From Clostridium tetanomorphum (lineage in GTDB: Bacteria; Bacillota; Clostridia; Clostridiales; Clostridiaceae), in the NCBI RefSeq assembly GCF_017873215.1, contig NZ_JAGGKA010000016.1:51765-115764 (forward strand): 64,000 nucleotides of DNA, given 5' to 3'. The translations under genes and the position numbers were made by a program. This document shows, one piece after another, positions 19,961 to 29,017 of the stretch (its first letter is position 1; the number at the start of each line of letters is the position of its first letter). The notes beneath the pieces are model-generated. The model saw nothing but the letters and a program-made list of their open reading frames with translations. It was not told the origin of the DNA and made no database searches.

Positions 19961-20659
19961 GTGTTCTTAGTTAATTGCTTATTAAATATATTTGGAGATA
20001 GTATATTTTTAACTGCCTATGTGACGGGAAGCAATTCTTTTCCACAACCTTTAGATGAAGAAGAAGAAAAATATTATTTAACAAAATTAAAGGAAGGAGA
20101 TGCATTAGCAAAAAATATACTGGTTGAAAGAAATTTAAGATTAGTAGCTCATATAGTAAAGAAATATTCCTATCCAGGAAAAGATGTGGATGATTTAATA
20201 TCAATTGGCACTGTTGGATTGATCAAAGCTATAGATTCTTTTAACATAGATAAAGGAACTAGGCTTGCTACTTATGCAGCAAAATGTATAGAAAATGAAA
20301 TATTAATGCTTATAAGAAATAATAAAAAGACAAAGGGAGAAGTATACCTTCAAGATCCAATCGGAGTGGATAAGGAGGGCAATGAAATATCTCTAATGGA
20401 TGTGTTAAGCAGTGATGAAGACTCAATAATAGAAATAGTAGAAAATAAAATACAAGTAAAAAAATTATACAAAAAAATCGGCAATTCTCTTCAAGAAAGA
20501 GAAAGAGCGGTTATAGAGATGAGATATGGATTAGTCGATGGAAAGGCGAAAACTCAAAGAGAAATAGCATCATTACTCGGCATCTCTAGATCATATGTAT
20601 CTAGGATAGAAAAAAGGGCATTAAAAAAATTATATAAAGAAATGAATGGTAAAATTTAA
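19961..20659 (+). CDS. sigK: RNA polymerase sporulation sigma factor sigma-K
   Basis: 232 residues with sigma-70 regions 2-4. A hydrophobic pro-segment (LLNIFGDSIFLTAYVTGSNS) precedes the mature N-terminus (FPQPLDEEEE), as in pro-sigma-K processed by SpoIVFB. Region 2 has NLRLVAHIVKKY and DDLISIGTVGLIKAID; region 4 ends with TQREIASLLGISRSYVSRIEKRAL. GTG start at 19961 follows GGAGGG at 19949-19954. The gene is uninterrupted: no skin-type insertion. It directs late gene expression in the mother cell. The next 273 bases to pilT hold no gene or clear hairpin. Confidence 0.96.
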   Translation: MFLVNCLLNIFGDSIFLTAYVTGSNSFPQPLDEEEEKYYLTKLKEGDALAKNILVERNLRLVAHIVKKYSYPGKDVDDLISIGTVGLIKAIDSFNIDKGTRLATYAAKCIENEILMLIRNNKKTKGEVYLQDPIGVDKEGNEISLMDVLSSDEDSIIEIVENKIQVKKLYKKIGNSLQERERAVIEMRYGLVDGKAKTQREIASLLGISRSYVSRIEKRALKKLYKEMNGKI

Positions 20660-20932
20660 TATATATTTTGAAATCGTAGGAATTTTATAGTAAAATAAGC
20701 TTATAATAGTACATTTAATCCTCTTTTTTAGAAACTCTTTAATATTAAGGAAAAACTATTAAATTTTATAAATAATTCACGAATTAATAATATAGTGAGT
20801 TAAAGTATGTTTTATAGTTTAGATAGATATAATCTAATTTTATTTTATAAGGAACAGTATTAAATATGAGAGAGACAAATGATTAGAGGAAGTAAGGTTT
20901 AAATTATTTACAAAAGAGAGAGGAGAAAGAAA

Positions 20933-21988
20933 TTGATAGAATTAAATACGTTACTAGAAACTACAATAAAAGAAAAGGCATCAGATTTACATCTTACAGT
21001 TGGAATATCACCTACTATAAGAGTAAATGGACAATTAACTAATATAAGTAGTGAAAAATTAACTCCTATTGATACAGAAAAATATGCGAGAAAAATATTA
21101 GGGGATTTGTATGAAGAATATTGTTCTAAAGGTGAAATGGATACTTCTTTTTCTGTATCGGGACTTGGGAGATTTAGAGTAAATATATTTAAACAAAGAG
21201 GAAGCGATGCTGTAGCAATTAGAGTGGTAGGATTAAAGGTTCCAACTTTGAGTGATTTAAATTTTCCACCAATAATAAAAGAATTAACATCTAAGCAAAG
21301 AGGATTAGTAATCGTTACAGGTCCTACTGGCAGTGGTAAAAGTACAACTTTAGCTGCAATGATAAATGAAATAAATGCTAATAGGGCTGCTCATATAGTA
21401 ACTTTAGAAGATCCTATAGAATATTTGCATAAGCACAATAAATCTATAATAAATCAAAGAGAAATAGGAAAGGATACGAAAAGTTATGCTAATGCATTAA
21501 AATCCGTTTTAAGAGAAGATCCAGATGTTATTTTGGTTGGAGAGATGAGGGATTTGGAGACAATTTCTGTAGCTATAACAGCTGCAGAAACAGGGCATTT
21601 AGTATTTTCTACATTACATACTATAGGTGCAGCAAAGACTGTTGATAGGATCATAGATGTATTTCCTCCATATCAACAGCAACAAATAAAAGTTCAATTA
21701 GCAGCTGTGTTAAAGGGAGTGATATCACAGCAGTTAATTCCTAAAATAGATGGTAATGGAAGAGTAGCAGCCCTTGAGGTAATGGTGTCTACTCCAGCTA
21801 TTCAGAATATGATTAGAGAAGGAAAAACTCATCAGATAGAATCTTCCATACAAACAGGAGCAAAACATGGTATGAAGACTATGGACATGTGCTTAGCAGA
21901 ATTATATAAAAAGGAACTAATTTCTTATGAAGATGCTATGACTTATTCAGTAGATAAAGAGATGTTAACTAGGATAATTTCATTATAA
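20933..21988 (+). CDS. pilT: Type IV pilus twitching motility ATPase PilT
   Basis: 351-residue GspE/PilT-family ATPase that powers pilus retraction. N-terminal PAS-like domain (ASDLHLTVG); Walker A GPTGSGKSTT at about 130-139; Walker B DPDVILVGEMRD near 195-206; histidine box STLHTIGAAKTVDRIID; C-terminal AIQNMIREGKTHQI. The TTG start at 20933 has GAGGAGAAAG before it. It stands alone, with no other pilus gene in view, so its partners must lie elsewhere. Confidence 0.93.
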   Translation: MIELNTLLETTIKEKASDLHLTVGISPTIRVNGQLTNISSEKLTPIDTEKYARKILGDLYEEYCSKGEMDTSFSVSGLGRFRVNIFKQRGSDAVAIRVVGLKVPTLSDLNFPPIIKELTSKQRGLVIVTGPTGSGKSTTLAAMINEINANRAAHIVTLEDPIEYLHKHNKSIINQREIGKDTKSYANALKSVLREDPDVILVGEMRDLETISVAITAAETGHLVFSTLHTIGAAKTVDRIIDVFPPYQQQQIKVQLAAVLKGVISQQLIPKIDGNGRVAALEVMVSTPAIQNMIREGKTHQIESSIQTGAKHGMKTMDMCLAELYKKELISYEDAMTYSVDKEMLTRIISL

Positions 21989-22003
21989 TTTTGCAGGTAA
22001 AAG

Positions 22004-22034
22004 GTAAAAAGGGATCAAAGAGATCCCTTTTTAC
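22004..22034. terminator. Bidirectional terminator between pilT and the small minus-strand ORF
   Basis: GTAAAAAGGGATC (22004-22016) and its exact reverse complement GATCCCTTTTTAC (22022-22034). The A and T tracts inside the stem allow termination from both strands: pilT from the left, the 47-codon ORF from the right. Confidence 0.85.
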
Positions 22035-22042
22035 ATAGTTAT

Positions 22043-22186
22043 TTAGAATATCATATAGTCAAACATTTTCATACAAAATTGATTTGATAGTAAAGGTATA
22101 TTTAATTTTGTATCCTTTTTTTCAGTTTTATTCTTACTATCCACAGAAGAAATTTTTGAATTATTTTTTGATTCGTTAGATTTCAT
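22043..22186 (-). CDS. Small ORF, 47 residues, unknown function
   Basis: The frame starts at ATG 22186, preceded by an excellent AAAGGAGGA ribosome site seven bases away, and ends at 22043, nine bases before a terminator. The peptide is hydrophilic, rich in K, S and N for the first 27 residues (begins MKSNESKNNSKISSV), then has a more hydrophobic end with NIPLLSNQFC and a single cysteine (Cys38). No signal peptide or membrane helix. It has its own promoter and a ~160-base structured leader. I do not recognise it; a small regulatory protein or a precursor peptide are both possible. Confidence 0.65.
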   Translation of the reverse strand: MKSNESKNNSKISSVDSKNKTEKKDTKLNIPLLSNQFCMKMFDYMIF

Positions 22187-22345
22187 AATAAATCCTCCTT
22201 TAATTTTGGTTAAAATTAAAAAGGATTTACCAGAAAGATTCGTCTTTTTTATGAAGCCTTCTTAGATCAATATAATAGATTCGCTCGTAGCGCCTCATAA
22301 GGCTCTACCCCCTTTGAGCTGCTTTAGATTTTAATAAGTATTAAT
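22187..22345 (-). promoter_or_regulatory. Structured 5' leader of the 47-codon ORF, class unknown
   Basis: From the predicted start near 22345 the leader runs ~159 bases. On the minus strand it contains a hairpin GTAG-A-GCCT/AGGC-G-CTAC with a TATG loop, enclosed by a possible GCTC/GAGC stem with an AAAGGGG bulge (forward about 22255-22325). It is much more GC-rich than the surroundings, as structured RNAs in AT-rich genomes usually are. I compared it in memory with glycine, lysine, manganese and c-di-GMP riboswitches and could not match it. Confidence 0.5.
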
Positions 22346-22351
22346 ATCTAT

Positions 22352-22380
22352 ATTATATCATGTGTGCAGAATAAATACAA
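22352..22380 (-). promoter_or_regulatory. Promoter of the small minus-strand unit
   Basis: Reading the minus strand, TTGTAT (forward 22375-22380) and TATAAT (forward 22352-22357) have a 17-base spacer, and TGA before the -10 makes an extended -10. This gives the ORF its own transcript of about 340 bases. Confidence 0.65.
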
Positions 22381-22414
22381 AGACAATAAAAATTCAAAAT
22401 TTATAATTATAAAG

Positions 22415-22434
22415 ATGTATATTAGTATATACAT
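22415..22434. promoter_or_regulatory. Perfect inverted repeat upstream of the glycosyltransferase gene
   Basis: ATGTATAT and ATATACAT separated by TAGT. It lies between the divergent small-ORF promoter and the glycosyltransferase. It could be a regulator site of GntR type, but such palindromes also arise by chance in AT-rich DNA. The remaining 22435-22585 is AT-rich; a TGC-TAAAAT extended -10 is seen at 22552-22560. Confidence 0.35.
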
Positions 22435-22585
22435 AAATAAATTTATATATTGTAGTTTTTCTATGACAATCTTAATTTTATGCTTTATTATAATTACACA
22501 TAAAATATTTAAAATATTTACATTAAGTCTATAGTAATTATGAATTATTTATGCTAAAATAACTGTGAATTAGGGGGGAGTTAAA

Positions 22586-23866
22586 GTGGAAATATTGGGT
22601 AATATAATACATGAAATTTCCCGTGTCGTTACCATAGTAGTATTTATTGTTTCAATGTATTATTTATGTATTTCATTTTTTGGTATATGGAAGAAACAAG
22701 ATAATAATGTCGTAGAGCCAAAAAAAAGTTTTGCATTAATTGTAGCAGCTCATAATGAAGAAATTGTAATTGCAAATATAGTTCAAAGTTTAAAGGGATT
22801 AGATTACCCGGAAGAATTATATGATATTTATGTTATTGCAGATAACTGCACTGATAAGACAGCTCTAAAGGCTGAACAAAAAGGTGCAATAGTATATGAA
22901 AGATTTAATAAAGAGAAGAGAGGTAAAGGTTATGCATTAGAATGGATGTTTGACAAAATCTTCAATATGGAAAAAAAATATGATGCAGTAGCTGTTTTTG
23001 ATGCAGATAATTTAGTACATAAGAATTTTTTAAAAGAGATGAATAAAAAAATGTGCGAAGGATACAAAGTTGTTCAAGGATATCTAGATAGTAAAAATCC
23101 TCAAGATACTTGGATAACTGGAAGCTATTCTATATCTTTTTGGACGTCTAATAGAATGTTTCAATTATCTAGAAGTAATTTGGGATTATCAAATCAACTA
23201 GGTGGAACAGGATTCTGTATAGATACCAAGATATTGAAGGAAATAGGATGGGGTGCAACCTGTCTTACTGAGGATTTAGAATTTACTTGTAAGTTGGTTT
23301 TAAATGGACATAAAGTTGGATGGGCCCATGATGCTATAATATATGATGAAAAGCCGCTAACCTTAAATCAATCTTGGTTTCAAAGAAGAAGATGGATGCA
23401 AGGATTTGCAGATGTAGCACATAGATATTTCTTTAAACTTATAAAAAAATCAATAAAATCTTTTAGCTTTACAGCTTTGGATTGTGCTTTATATAGTATA
23501 CAACCAATTGTGATAATTCTATTTGGGATTTCTATGATTATAGGAGCTTCTAATTATGTAATTAAAGCATATGATACTGTATCAAACTTAGGTAACTATA
23601 TATCTTTATATTCTATGAATTTTAATATGATTACTTTCGCAGGAATTTTAATTTCAATATTGCAGTTTATTTATACACCATTTATACTAATATTAGAAAA
23701 AAAATTAGATTTAAAGATTTTTTGGTACTATATTATTTATCCTATTTATGCTATAACTTGGCTTCCAATATCAATTCAAGGCATAATACATAAGAACGAT
23801 AAAGAATGGAGTCATACTTTGCATACAAGAAATGTAGATATAAGTGAACTTGAAAAAGCTAATTAG
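22586..23866 (+). CDS. Membrane-bound family 2 glycosyltransferase
   Basis: 426 residues. An N-terminal membrane helix (about 8-30) precedes a GT2 domain with the nucleotide-sugar motif ADNCTDKT, the DXD-type FDADN, the TEDLEF acceptor-site acid and the QRRRWMQG motif (QxxRW) of processive synthases. Three or more membrane helices follow near the C-terminus. It most likely makes an extracellular polysaccharide; the product is unknown. It stands alone between terminators, so no pathway can be read from neighbours. Confidence 0.85.
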   Translation: MEILGNIIHEISRVVTIVVFIVSMYYLCISFFGIWKKQDNNVVEPKKSFALIVAAHNEEIVIANIVQSLKGLDYPEELYDIYVIADNCTDKTALKAEQKGAIVYERFNKEKRGKGYALEWMFDKIFNMEKKYDAVAVFDADNLVHKNFLKEMNKKMCEGYKVVQGYLDSKNPQDTWITGSYSISFWTSNRMFQLSRSNLGLSNQLGGTGFCIDTKILKEIGWGATCLTEDLEFTCKLVLNGHKVGWAHDAIIYDEKPLTLNQSWFQRRRWMQGFADVAHRYFFKLIKKSIKSFSFTALDCALYSIQPIVIILFGISMIIGASNYVIKAYDTVSNLGNYISLYSMNFNMITFAGILISILQFIYTPFILILEKKLDLKIFWYYIIYPIYAITWLPISIQGIIHKNDKEWSHTLHTRNVDISELEKAN

Positions 23867-23875
23867 GGTATGATA

Positions 23876-23904
23876 AAAGAAAGATTTTTAATCTTTCTTT
23901 TTTT
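23876..23904 (+). terminator. Intrinsic terminator after the glycosyltransferase
   Basis: AAAGAAAGATT (23876-23886) pairs with AATCTTTCTTT (23890-23900), followed by a T run. Confidence 0.8.
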
Positions 23905-24055
23905 GTGTAAGGTATGAATATTAATTACAAATATATGTAATAGTATTTAAAGTAATTTTATTAAATTTAAATTTTTTTTTAATGCCTTGGAGGAAAAAAG
24001 CTATTTTTGTTGAATATATAATTGTAATGGTTCTCTTTAGGGGGGGAAAGTGTTG

Positions 24056-25330
24056 ATGAATGAATATGTAGTAGGAATCGATATAGGATCTTCAAAAGTG
24101 TGCGCAGCAGCAGGTAGACTAGACAAATATGGTAAGATTCAAATAACAGGTATTACATCTGTACCTTGTAGTGGATTAAAAAGAGGTATTGTAGTAGATA
24201 TCGACAATACAGCAGAAGGCATTAAAAACTGTATAGAACAGCTAGAAAGAATGGTAGACTCTAAAATTACAGAAGCTTATATATCAATTCCGTTAGAAAT
24301 TTGTGAATTGGCTTTGAATAGAGGAGTTGTGGCTGTATCATCAGAAGACAGAGAAATTAGAAAAAATGATGTGGAAAGAGCACTAAAAGCAGCTAAAATT
24401 ATTACAATACCATCCGATAAAGAAATTATAGGTGTTATACCAGAGCAGTTTATAGTTGATGGTTATGATAATATAACTGATCCGGTAGGAATGTGTGGAT
24501 TGAGGCTAGAAGTAGATGCACAAATAGTTTTATGTCAGTCCACTATAATAAGCAATCTCTTTAAAAGTATAAAAAAAACGGGAATTAATATAGTTGGAAT
24601 GGTATTTCAGCCTTTGGCCAATGCTATGTCAGTATTAAATAATGAAGAGATGAAAATAGGAACTCTTCTTTTAGATATAGGAGGAGAGTCAACTAATATT
24701 ACAATCTTTAAAGATAATAAATTAGTTTATACTGATACATTGCCTTTAGGTGGAAATGTTATTACCAATGATATTTCTGTGTGTTTAAAATTACCTTTAT
24801 CTGAGGCAGAAAAGCTAAAAATGAAATATGGAAAAATTAGTAATGAAGCTTCTGATGAAGATTTTAAAATAAAGATAAATGCAAATTATGATAATGTAGT
24901 GGAGGTAGACTATAACTTACTTATTCAAATAATAAGTGCAAGAGCTGAGGAAGTTTTATATTTAGTTAAGAAAAAATTAAATATGAATGGATATCTTGAT
25001 AAGGTATCAGGAATTGTAGTAGTAGGAGGAGGTATAGCTTTAATAAAAGGGAGTAGTGAACTTTGCAGAGAAATCATGGAAAAACCTGTAAGAATGGGAG
25101 TTCCAGAGTATGTTGGGGCAGCAAGTCCGATATATACTTCTGCAGTAGGTGTAGTAAAGGATGTAATATTATCAGGTAAGGTAAAGTTAACTTCAAATAA
25201 TCAATCAGAAAGCTATCATAAAAAAAATGATAGTAAATCTGTATGGGAAGAAGAGGATGACTTATATTCTGATGGAAAAAGTAATGGAATATTATCAAAG
25301 ATAAAAGAATTTTTCACAGATTTTTTCTAA
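24056..25330 (+). CDS. ftsA: Cell division protein FtsA
   Basis: Actin-like protein that anchors FtsZ to the membrane. The 424 residues show the ATPase phosphate-1 motif VGIDIGSSKVCA at the N-terminus, the SHS2-type 1C domain, LLLDIGGESTNI (phosphate 2) and VVVGGGIALIKG (adenosine motif). The C-terminus ends with an amphipathic membrane-targeting helix (LSKIKEFFTDFF). I chose ATG 24056, nine bases after the G-tract at 24041-24046; in-frame GTG 24050 and TTG 24053 are nearer than usual. Adjacent to ftsZ, 15 bases apart. Confidence 0.95.
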   Translation: MNEYVVGIDIGSSKVCAAAGRLDKYGKIQITGITSVPCSGLKRGIVVDIDNTAEGIKNCIEQLERMVDSKITEAYISIPLEICELALNRGVVAVSSEDREIRKNDVERALKAAKIITIPSDKEIIGVIPEQFIVDGYDNITDPVGMCGLRLEVDAQIVLCQSTIISNLFKSIKKTGINIVGMVFQPLANAMSVLNNEEMKIGTLLLDIGGESTNITIFKDNKLVYTDTLPLGGNVITNDISVCLKLPLSEAEKLKMKYGKISNEASDEDFKIKINANYDNVVEVDYNLLIQIISARAEEVLYLVKKKLNMNGYLDKVSGIVVVGGGIALIKGSSELCREIMEKPVRMGVPEYVGAASPIYTSAVGVVKDVILSGKVKLTSNNQSESYHKKNDSKSVWEEEDDLYSDGKSNGILSKIKEFFTDFF

Positions 25331-25345
25331 TAAGGAGGTATTATT

Positions 25346-26482
25346 GTGCTAGATTTTGATGTAGATGTAAAGCAATTTGCTCAAATAAAGGTAATTGGTT
25401 GTGGTGGCGGTGGAAATAACGCTGTTAACAGAATGATTAAAGAAGGATTAAAAAATGTTGAATTTATAGCTATAAATACAGATAAACAAGCTCTTATGTT
25501 ATCACAAGCTTCACAAAAAATACAAATAGGAGATAAATTAACTAAAGGACTTGGAGCAGGTGCTAATCCTGAAATAGGACAAAAAGCTGCAGAAGAAAGT
25601 AAAGAAGAGATTTCTCAAGCTATAAAGGGTGCAGATATGGTATTTATTACTGCGGGAATGGGAGGTGGCACAGGAACTGGAGCAGCTCCTGTAATAGCAG
25701 AAATAGCAAAATCTATGGGAATACTTACTGTAGGTGTTGTTACAAAGCCATTCCCTTTTGAAGGAAGAAAAAGAATGCTTCACGCTGAAATGGGAGTGAA
25801 GAATTTAAAAGATAGAGTAGATACACTGGTTACAATACCTAATGAAAGATTATTAAGTGTTGTTGATAAAAAGACAACTTTAATGGATTCTTTTAAATTA
25901 GCAGATGATGTTTTAAGACAAGGTGTTCAAGGTATATCTGACTTAATAACAATACCTGGTCTTGTAAATTTGGACTTTGCAGATGTGAGAACTATTATGA
26001 CTGATAGAGGACTTGCTCATATGGGAGTAGGTAACGGTACTGGTGATAATAGGGCACAAGAAGCAGCTAAACAAGCTATATCCAGTCCAATGCTTGAAAC
26101 TTCTATAGTTGGTGCAACAGGAGTATTATTAAATATAACTGGTGGAGGAGATCTTGGACTACTTGAAATAAATGAAGCTGCTGAAATTGTACAACAGGCT
26201 GCAGACCCAGATGCTAATATTATATTTGGTGCAGTTATTGATGAAAACTTAAAAGATGAAATAAGAATAACTGTTATAGCTACTGGTTTTGAAACTGAAA
26301 AGGAAAGAAGAAATGAAAAAGAAGGATTTAGTATTGGAAATATAAATAATATTTCTAATGAAAAAACTTCTGTAAATTCTAATGCGAATTCTGAAGTAGC
26401 TGCTTCACAAAGTAGTGATTTTGAAAATTATAATGAAAATGACTTGGAAATTCCAACATTTTTAAGAAGACAAAGAAGATAA
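25346..26482 (+). CDS. ftsZ: Cell division protein FtsZ
   Basis: Tubulin-like GTPase forming the division ring. The nucleotide-binding signature [11 protein letters not shown] is near residue 106, and the N-terminal [17 protein letters not shown] and T7-loop [11 protein letters not shown] are intact. The variable linker is short, and the C-terminal peptide [13 protein letters not shown] binds FtsA and other partners. GTG start at 25346 after AAGGAGG. 378 residues, normal. Also needed for the asymmetric septum of sporulation, which fits the spoIIGA-sigE genes downstream. Confidence 0.97.
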   Translation: MLDFDVDVKQFAQIKVIGCGGGGNNAVNRMIKEGLKNVEFIAINTDKQALMLSQASQKIQIGDKLTKGLGAGANPEIGQKAAEESKEEISQAIKGADMVFITAGMGGGTGTGAAPVIAEIAKSMGILTVGVVTKPFPFEGRKRMLHAEMGVKNLKDRVDTLVTIPNERLLSVVDKKTTLMDSFKLADDVLRQGVQGISDLITIPGLVNLDFADVRTIMTDRGLAHMGVGNGTGDNRAQEAAKQAISSPMLETSIVGATGVLLNITGGGDLGLLEINEAAEIVQQAADPDANIIFGAVIDENLKDEIRITVIATGFETEKERRNEKEGFSIGNINNISNEKTSVNSNANSEVAASQSSDFENYNENDLEIPTFLRRQRR

Positions 26483-26499
26483 TGAATATTTAATAGGAA

Positions 26500-26534
26500 A
26501 AAAGCTGACCTTTGAAAAAAAGGTCAGTTTTTTT
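26500..26534 (+). terminator. Intrinsic terminator after ftsZ
   Basis: CTGACCTTT (26505-26513) pairs with AAAGGTCAG (26519-26527), then seven T. Confidence 0.85.
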
Positions 26535-26584
26535 ATTTTTATTGGCATATTATAAAAAATAAAATTGGAAATCAATATTAAAAA

Positions 26585-26617
26585 ATGACAAATTTTTGAA
26601 AACAATGGGTATATAAT
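26585..26617 (+). promoter_or_regulatory. Candidate Spo0A-dependent promoter of spoIIGA with wide spacing
   Basis: ATGACA at 26585-26590 and TATAAT at 26612-26617 are 21 bases apart. The Bacillus spoIIG promoter has the same oddity (22 bases), which makes it dependent on Spo0A. TGACAAA (26586-26592) fits seven positions of the 0A box TTYGACAAA. Confidence 0.5.
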
Positions 26618-26638
26618 AGTATCTAGAGGTGAGATTGT

Positions 26639-27442
26639 GTGATTGTTTACATAGATTTATTATTAATAGAAAATTTTATTGTAAATAAATTTCTTTTAAT
26701 CATAACTTCTCAAACAGTAAGAAGAAATTCAAAGACAAAGGGAATTTATACTTCTTTAGCAGCTTTTATTGGTAGTTTTTATGTATTAACTATAATAATT
26801 GATAGATTGAAATGTTTTAATAATATTTTTATGAAATTAGTTGTTGCAATATTTATGATATTAATTTCTTTTAGGCAGAAAAATTTATTATTTAATATTA
26901 AAGCATCAATTATATTTGTATTTTATTCTATGCTTCTTGCGGGAATCTGTGTTTTCATAGAATTTAGTAAAAGTGATTCTTTAAATGGAGGAGTTATTTA
27001 CAATTTTTCTTATAAAAGACTTATGCTTTCTATAATGATTATATATATACTAATAAATAAAATTATACTATTTATCAAAGACAGAAAAGAAATATGTAAT
27101 TTTATATATGAAGTAGATATTGTGCTTAAAGATTCAAAGAAAAGTGTGAAAGCTTTTTTAGATACGGGAAACGAACTTATAGAACCTATTACAAGTTTGC
27201 CTGTTATAGTTGTAGAAAAAGATTTATTTGATGAAGATGAATTAAAGGGATATGATACATACTATATACCTTATTGTGTAATAAATGGTAAAATTGGAAG
27301 AATGAAAGGAATTAAACCAGAATGTATAAAACTACATAAGGAAAATCATTTAGAAGAAAGAGATGTATTGATAGCTTTTTGTGATAATAAATTGAGTAGT
27401 ACTGGAGATTATGAAGCTTTATTATCCAGAGGAATAATATAA
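26639..27442 (+). CDS. spoIIGA: Pro-sigma-E processing peptidase SpoIIGA
   Basis: 267-residue membrane aspartic protease that cleaves pro-sigma-E in the mother cell once the forespore signal arrives. The N-terminal half is four to five membrane helices; the C-terminal half is the protease domain with the catalytic DTGN motif (Asp near 175, [12 protein letters not shown]). GTG start at 26639 with AGAGGTGAG upstream. It is followed 17 bases later by its substrate sigE, the classic pairing. Confidence 0.95.
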   Translation: MIVYIDLLLIENFIVNKFLLIITSQTVRRNSKTKGIYTSLAAFIGSFYVLTIIIDRLKCFNNIFMKLVVAIFMILISFRQKNLLFNIKASIIFVFYSMLLAGICVFIEFSKSDSLNGGVIYNFSYKRLMLSIMIIYILINKIILFIKDRKEICNFIYEVDIVLKDSKKSVKAFLDTGNELIEPITSLPVIVVEKDLFDEDELKGYDTYYIPYCVINGKIGRMKGIKPECIKLHKENHLEERDVLIAFCDNKLSSTGDYEALLSRGII

Positions 27443-27459
27443 AAATAGGGGGAAAAATT

Positions 27460-28167
27460 ATGCTAAACTTGAAACTATTATTAAATAATGTACTAACAAA
27501 ATTAAAATTTTTGGCTAGAAAAATATACTATATAGGTGGAAATGATGCACTACCTCCTCCTTTAACAAAAGAAGAAGAAGAGAACTTAGTATATAAATTA
27601 GTATGTGGAGATGAAAGTGTTAGATCTATATTAATAGAAAGAAATCTAAGATTAGTAGTTTATATAGCAAGAAAATTTGAAAATACAGGAGTAAATGTGG
27701 AGGATTTGGTATCTGTGGGAACTATAGGATTAATAAAAGCAGTAAATACTTTTGATCCAGAGAAGAAGATTAAGTTAGCCACTTATGCTTCAAGATGTAT
27801 AGAAAATGAAATATTAATGTATTTAAGAAGAAATAGTAAAGTTAAAGCAGAAATCTCCTTTTATGAACCTTTAAATGTAGATTGGGATGGAAATGAATTA
27901 TTATTATCAGATATTTTAGGCACAGATAATGATGTAGTATATAACTTAATTGAGGATGAAGTAGATAAGCAGTTACTCCTAATTGCTATGGATAAGTTAA
28001 GTAATAGAGAAAAAGAAATAGTAAATTTAAGGTTTGGTTTGGGAGGAAAAACAGAAAAAACACAAAAGGAAGTAGCGGACATGCTAGGAATATCGCAATC
28101 TTACATATCTAGATTAGAAAAACGAATCATAAAGAGATTAAAGAAGGAAATTAATAAAATGTTATAA
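27460..28167 (+). CDS. sigE: RNA polymerase sporulation sigma factor sigma-E
   Basis: 235 residues. The pro-sequence (about residues 1-27, with [16 protein letters not shown]) is basic and membrane-associating, and is removed by SpoIIGA. Region 2 carries [12 protein letters not shown] and [15 protein letters not shown]; region 4 carries [23 protein letters not shown]. First mother-cell sigma factor, controlling spoIVA and sigK among others. Same transcript as spoIIGA. Confidence 0.96.
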   Translation: MLNLKLLLNNVLTKLKFLARKIYYIGGNDALPPPLTKEEEENLVYKLVCGDESVRSILIERNLRLVVYIARKFENTGVNVEDLVSVGTIGLIKAVNTFDPEKKIKLATYASRCIENEILMYLRRNSKVKAEISFYEPLNVDWDGNELLLSDILGTDNDVVYNLIEDEVDKQLLLIAMDKLSNREKEIVNLRFGLGGKTEKTQKEVADMLGISQSYISRLEKRIIKRLKKEINKML

Positions 28168-28178
28168 AGTTTGTCCCT

Positions 28179-28208
28179 GTATAAAAAAAGGCCTCTAAGG
28201 AAATAATT
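28179..28208 (+). promoter_or_regulatory. Candidate forespore (sigma-F) promoter for sigG
   Basis: GTATA at 28179-28183 and GGAAATAATT at 28199-28208 are 15 bases apart. This follows the sigma-F pattern (GYATA, then GGNNANAHT). In Bacillus, sigG is also driven by sigma-F inside the spoIIG cluster. Confidence 0.55.
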
Positions 28209-28240
28209 AAAATGCAATTACACTAAAGGGGCTGATATTA

Positions 28241-29014
28241 GTGATGATAAACAAAGTTGAAATTTGCGGTGTCAATACTTCTAAATTACCTGTACTTAAG
28301 GAAAAAGAAATGCGAGAACTTTTAATTAAAATGAAGGACGGGGATAATGAATGTAGAGAAAGGTTTATAAAAAGTAATTTAAGACTTGTATTGAGTGTAA
28401 TACAAAGATTTAATAACAGAGGTGAAAATGTAGATGACTTATTCCAAGTAGGTTGTATTGGACTAATTAAAGCTATAGATAATTTTGATTTAAGCCAAAA
28501 TGTAAAATTTTCCACTTATGCAGTGCCAATGATAATTGGTGAAATAAGAAGATATTTAAGAGATAATAATTCTATAAGAGTAAGTAGATCTTTAAGAGAT
28601 ATAGCTTATAGAGCACTTCAAGTGAGGGATAGACTTATAGCTGCAAATAATAAAGAACCTACTGTATCAGAAATAGCCAAAGAATTAGAGGTACCTAGAG
28701 AAGAAGTTGTATTTGCTTTAGATGCCATACAAGATCCAGTATCATTATTTGAACCTATTTATCACGACGGGGGAGATGCTATTTATGTGATGGACCAGAT
28801 TAGTGATAATAAAAATGTAGATGATAGTTGGTTAGAAAATATAGCTATAAAAGAAGCAATGAAAAAACTAAATGATAGAGAAAAACTTATATTGACACTA
28901 AGATTTTTTGATGGAAGAACTCAAATGGAAGTGGCAGATGAAATAGGAATATCACAGGCTCAAGTATCTAGGCTTGAAAAAACTGCTTTAAAACATATGA
29001 GAAAATACGTTTAA
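28241..29014 (+). CDS. sigG: RNA polymerase sporulation sigma factor sigma-G
   Basis: 257 residues; late forespore sigma factor. The N-terminal NKVEICGVNTSKLPVL stretch is typical of SigG and is the anti-sigma contact region. Region 2 NLRLVLSVIQRF and region 4 TQMEVADEIGISQAQVSRLEK are complete. GTG 28241 is chosen because AAAGGGG at 28225-28231 gives nine bases spacing; ATG 28244 is an alternative. It has no pro-sequence. Confidence 0.96.
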   Translation: MMINKVEICGVNTSKLPVLKEKEMRELLIKMKDGDNECRERFIKSNLRLVLSVIQRFNNRGENVDDLFQVGCIGLIKAIDNFDLSQNVKFSTYAVPMIIGEIRRYLRDNNSIRVSRSLRDIAYRALQVRDRLIAANNKEPTVSEIAKELEVPREEVVFALDAIQDPVSLFEPIYHDGGDAIYVMDQISDNKNVDDSWLENIAIKEAMKKLNDREKLILTLRFFDGRTQMEVADEIGISQAQVSRLEKTALKHMRKYV

Positions 29015-29017
29015 TAA

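Noticed and set aside
19961..20659. skin-type interruption of sigK
   Set aside because: The frame is continuous for all 232 codons, with no recombinase gene near.
22043..22186. AgrD-type autoinducer or toxin peptide
   Set aside because: Only one cysteine is present, but no amphipathic N-terminus, no charged tail and no agrB or membrane segment nearby.
22187..22345. Known riboswitch (glycine, lysine, yybP-ykoY manganese) in the small-ORF leader
   Set aside because: Isolated words resemble these classes (AAAGGGGG, CTTTCTGGTAAA), but their conserved cores are not complete or not in order.
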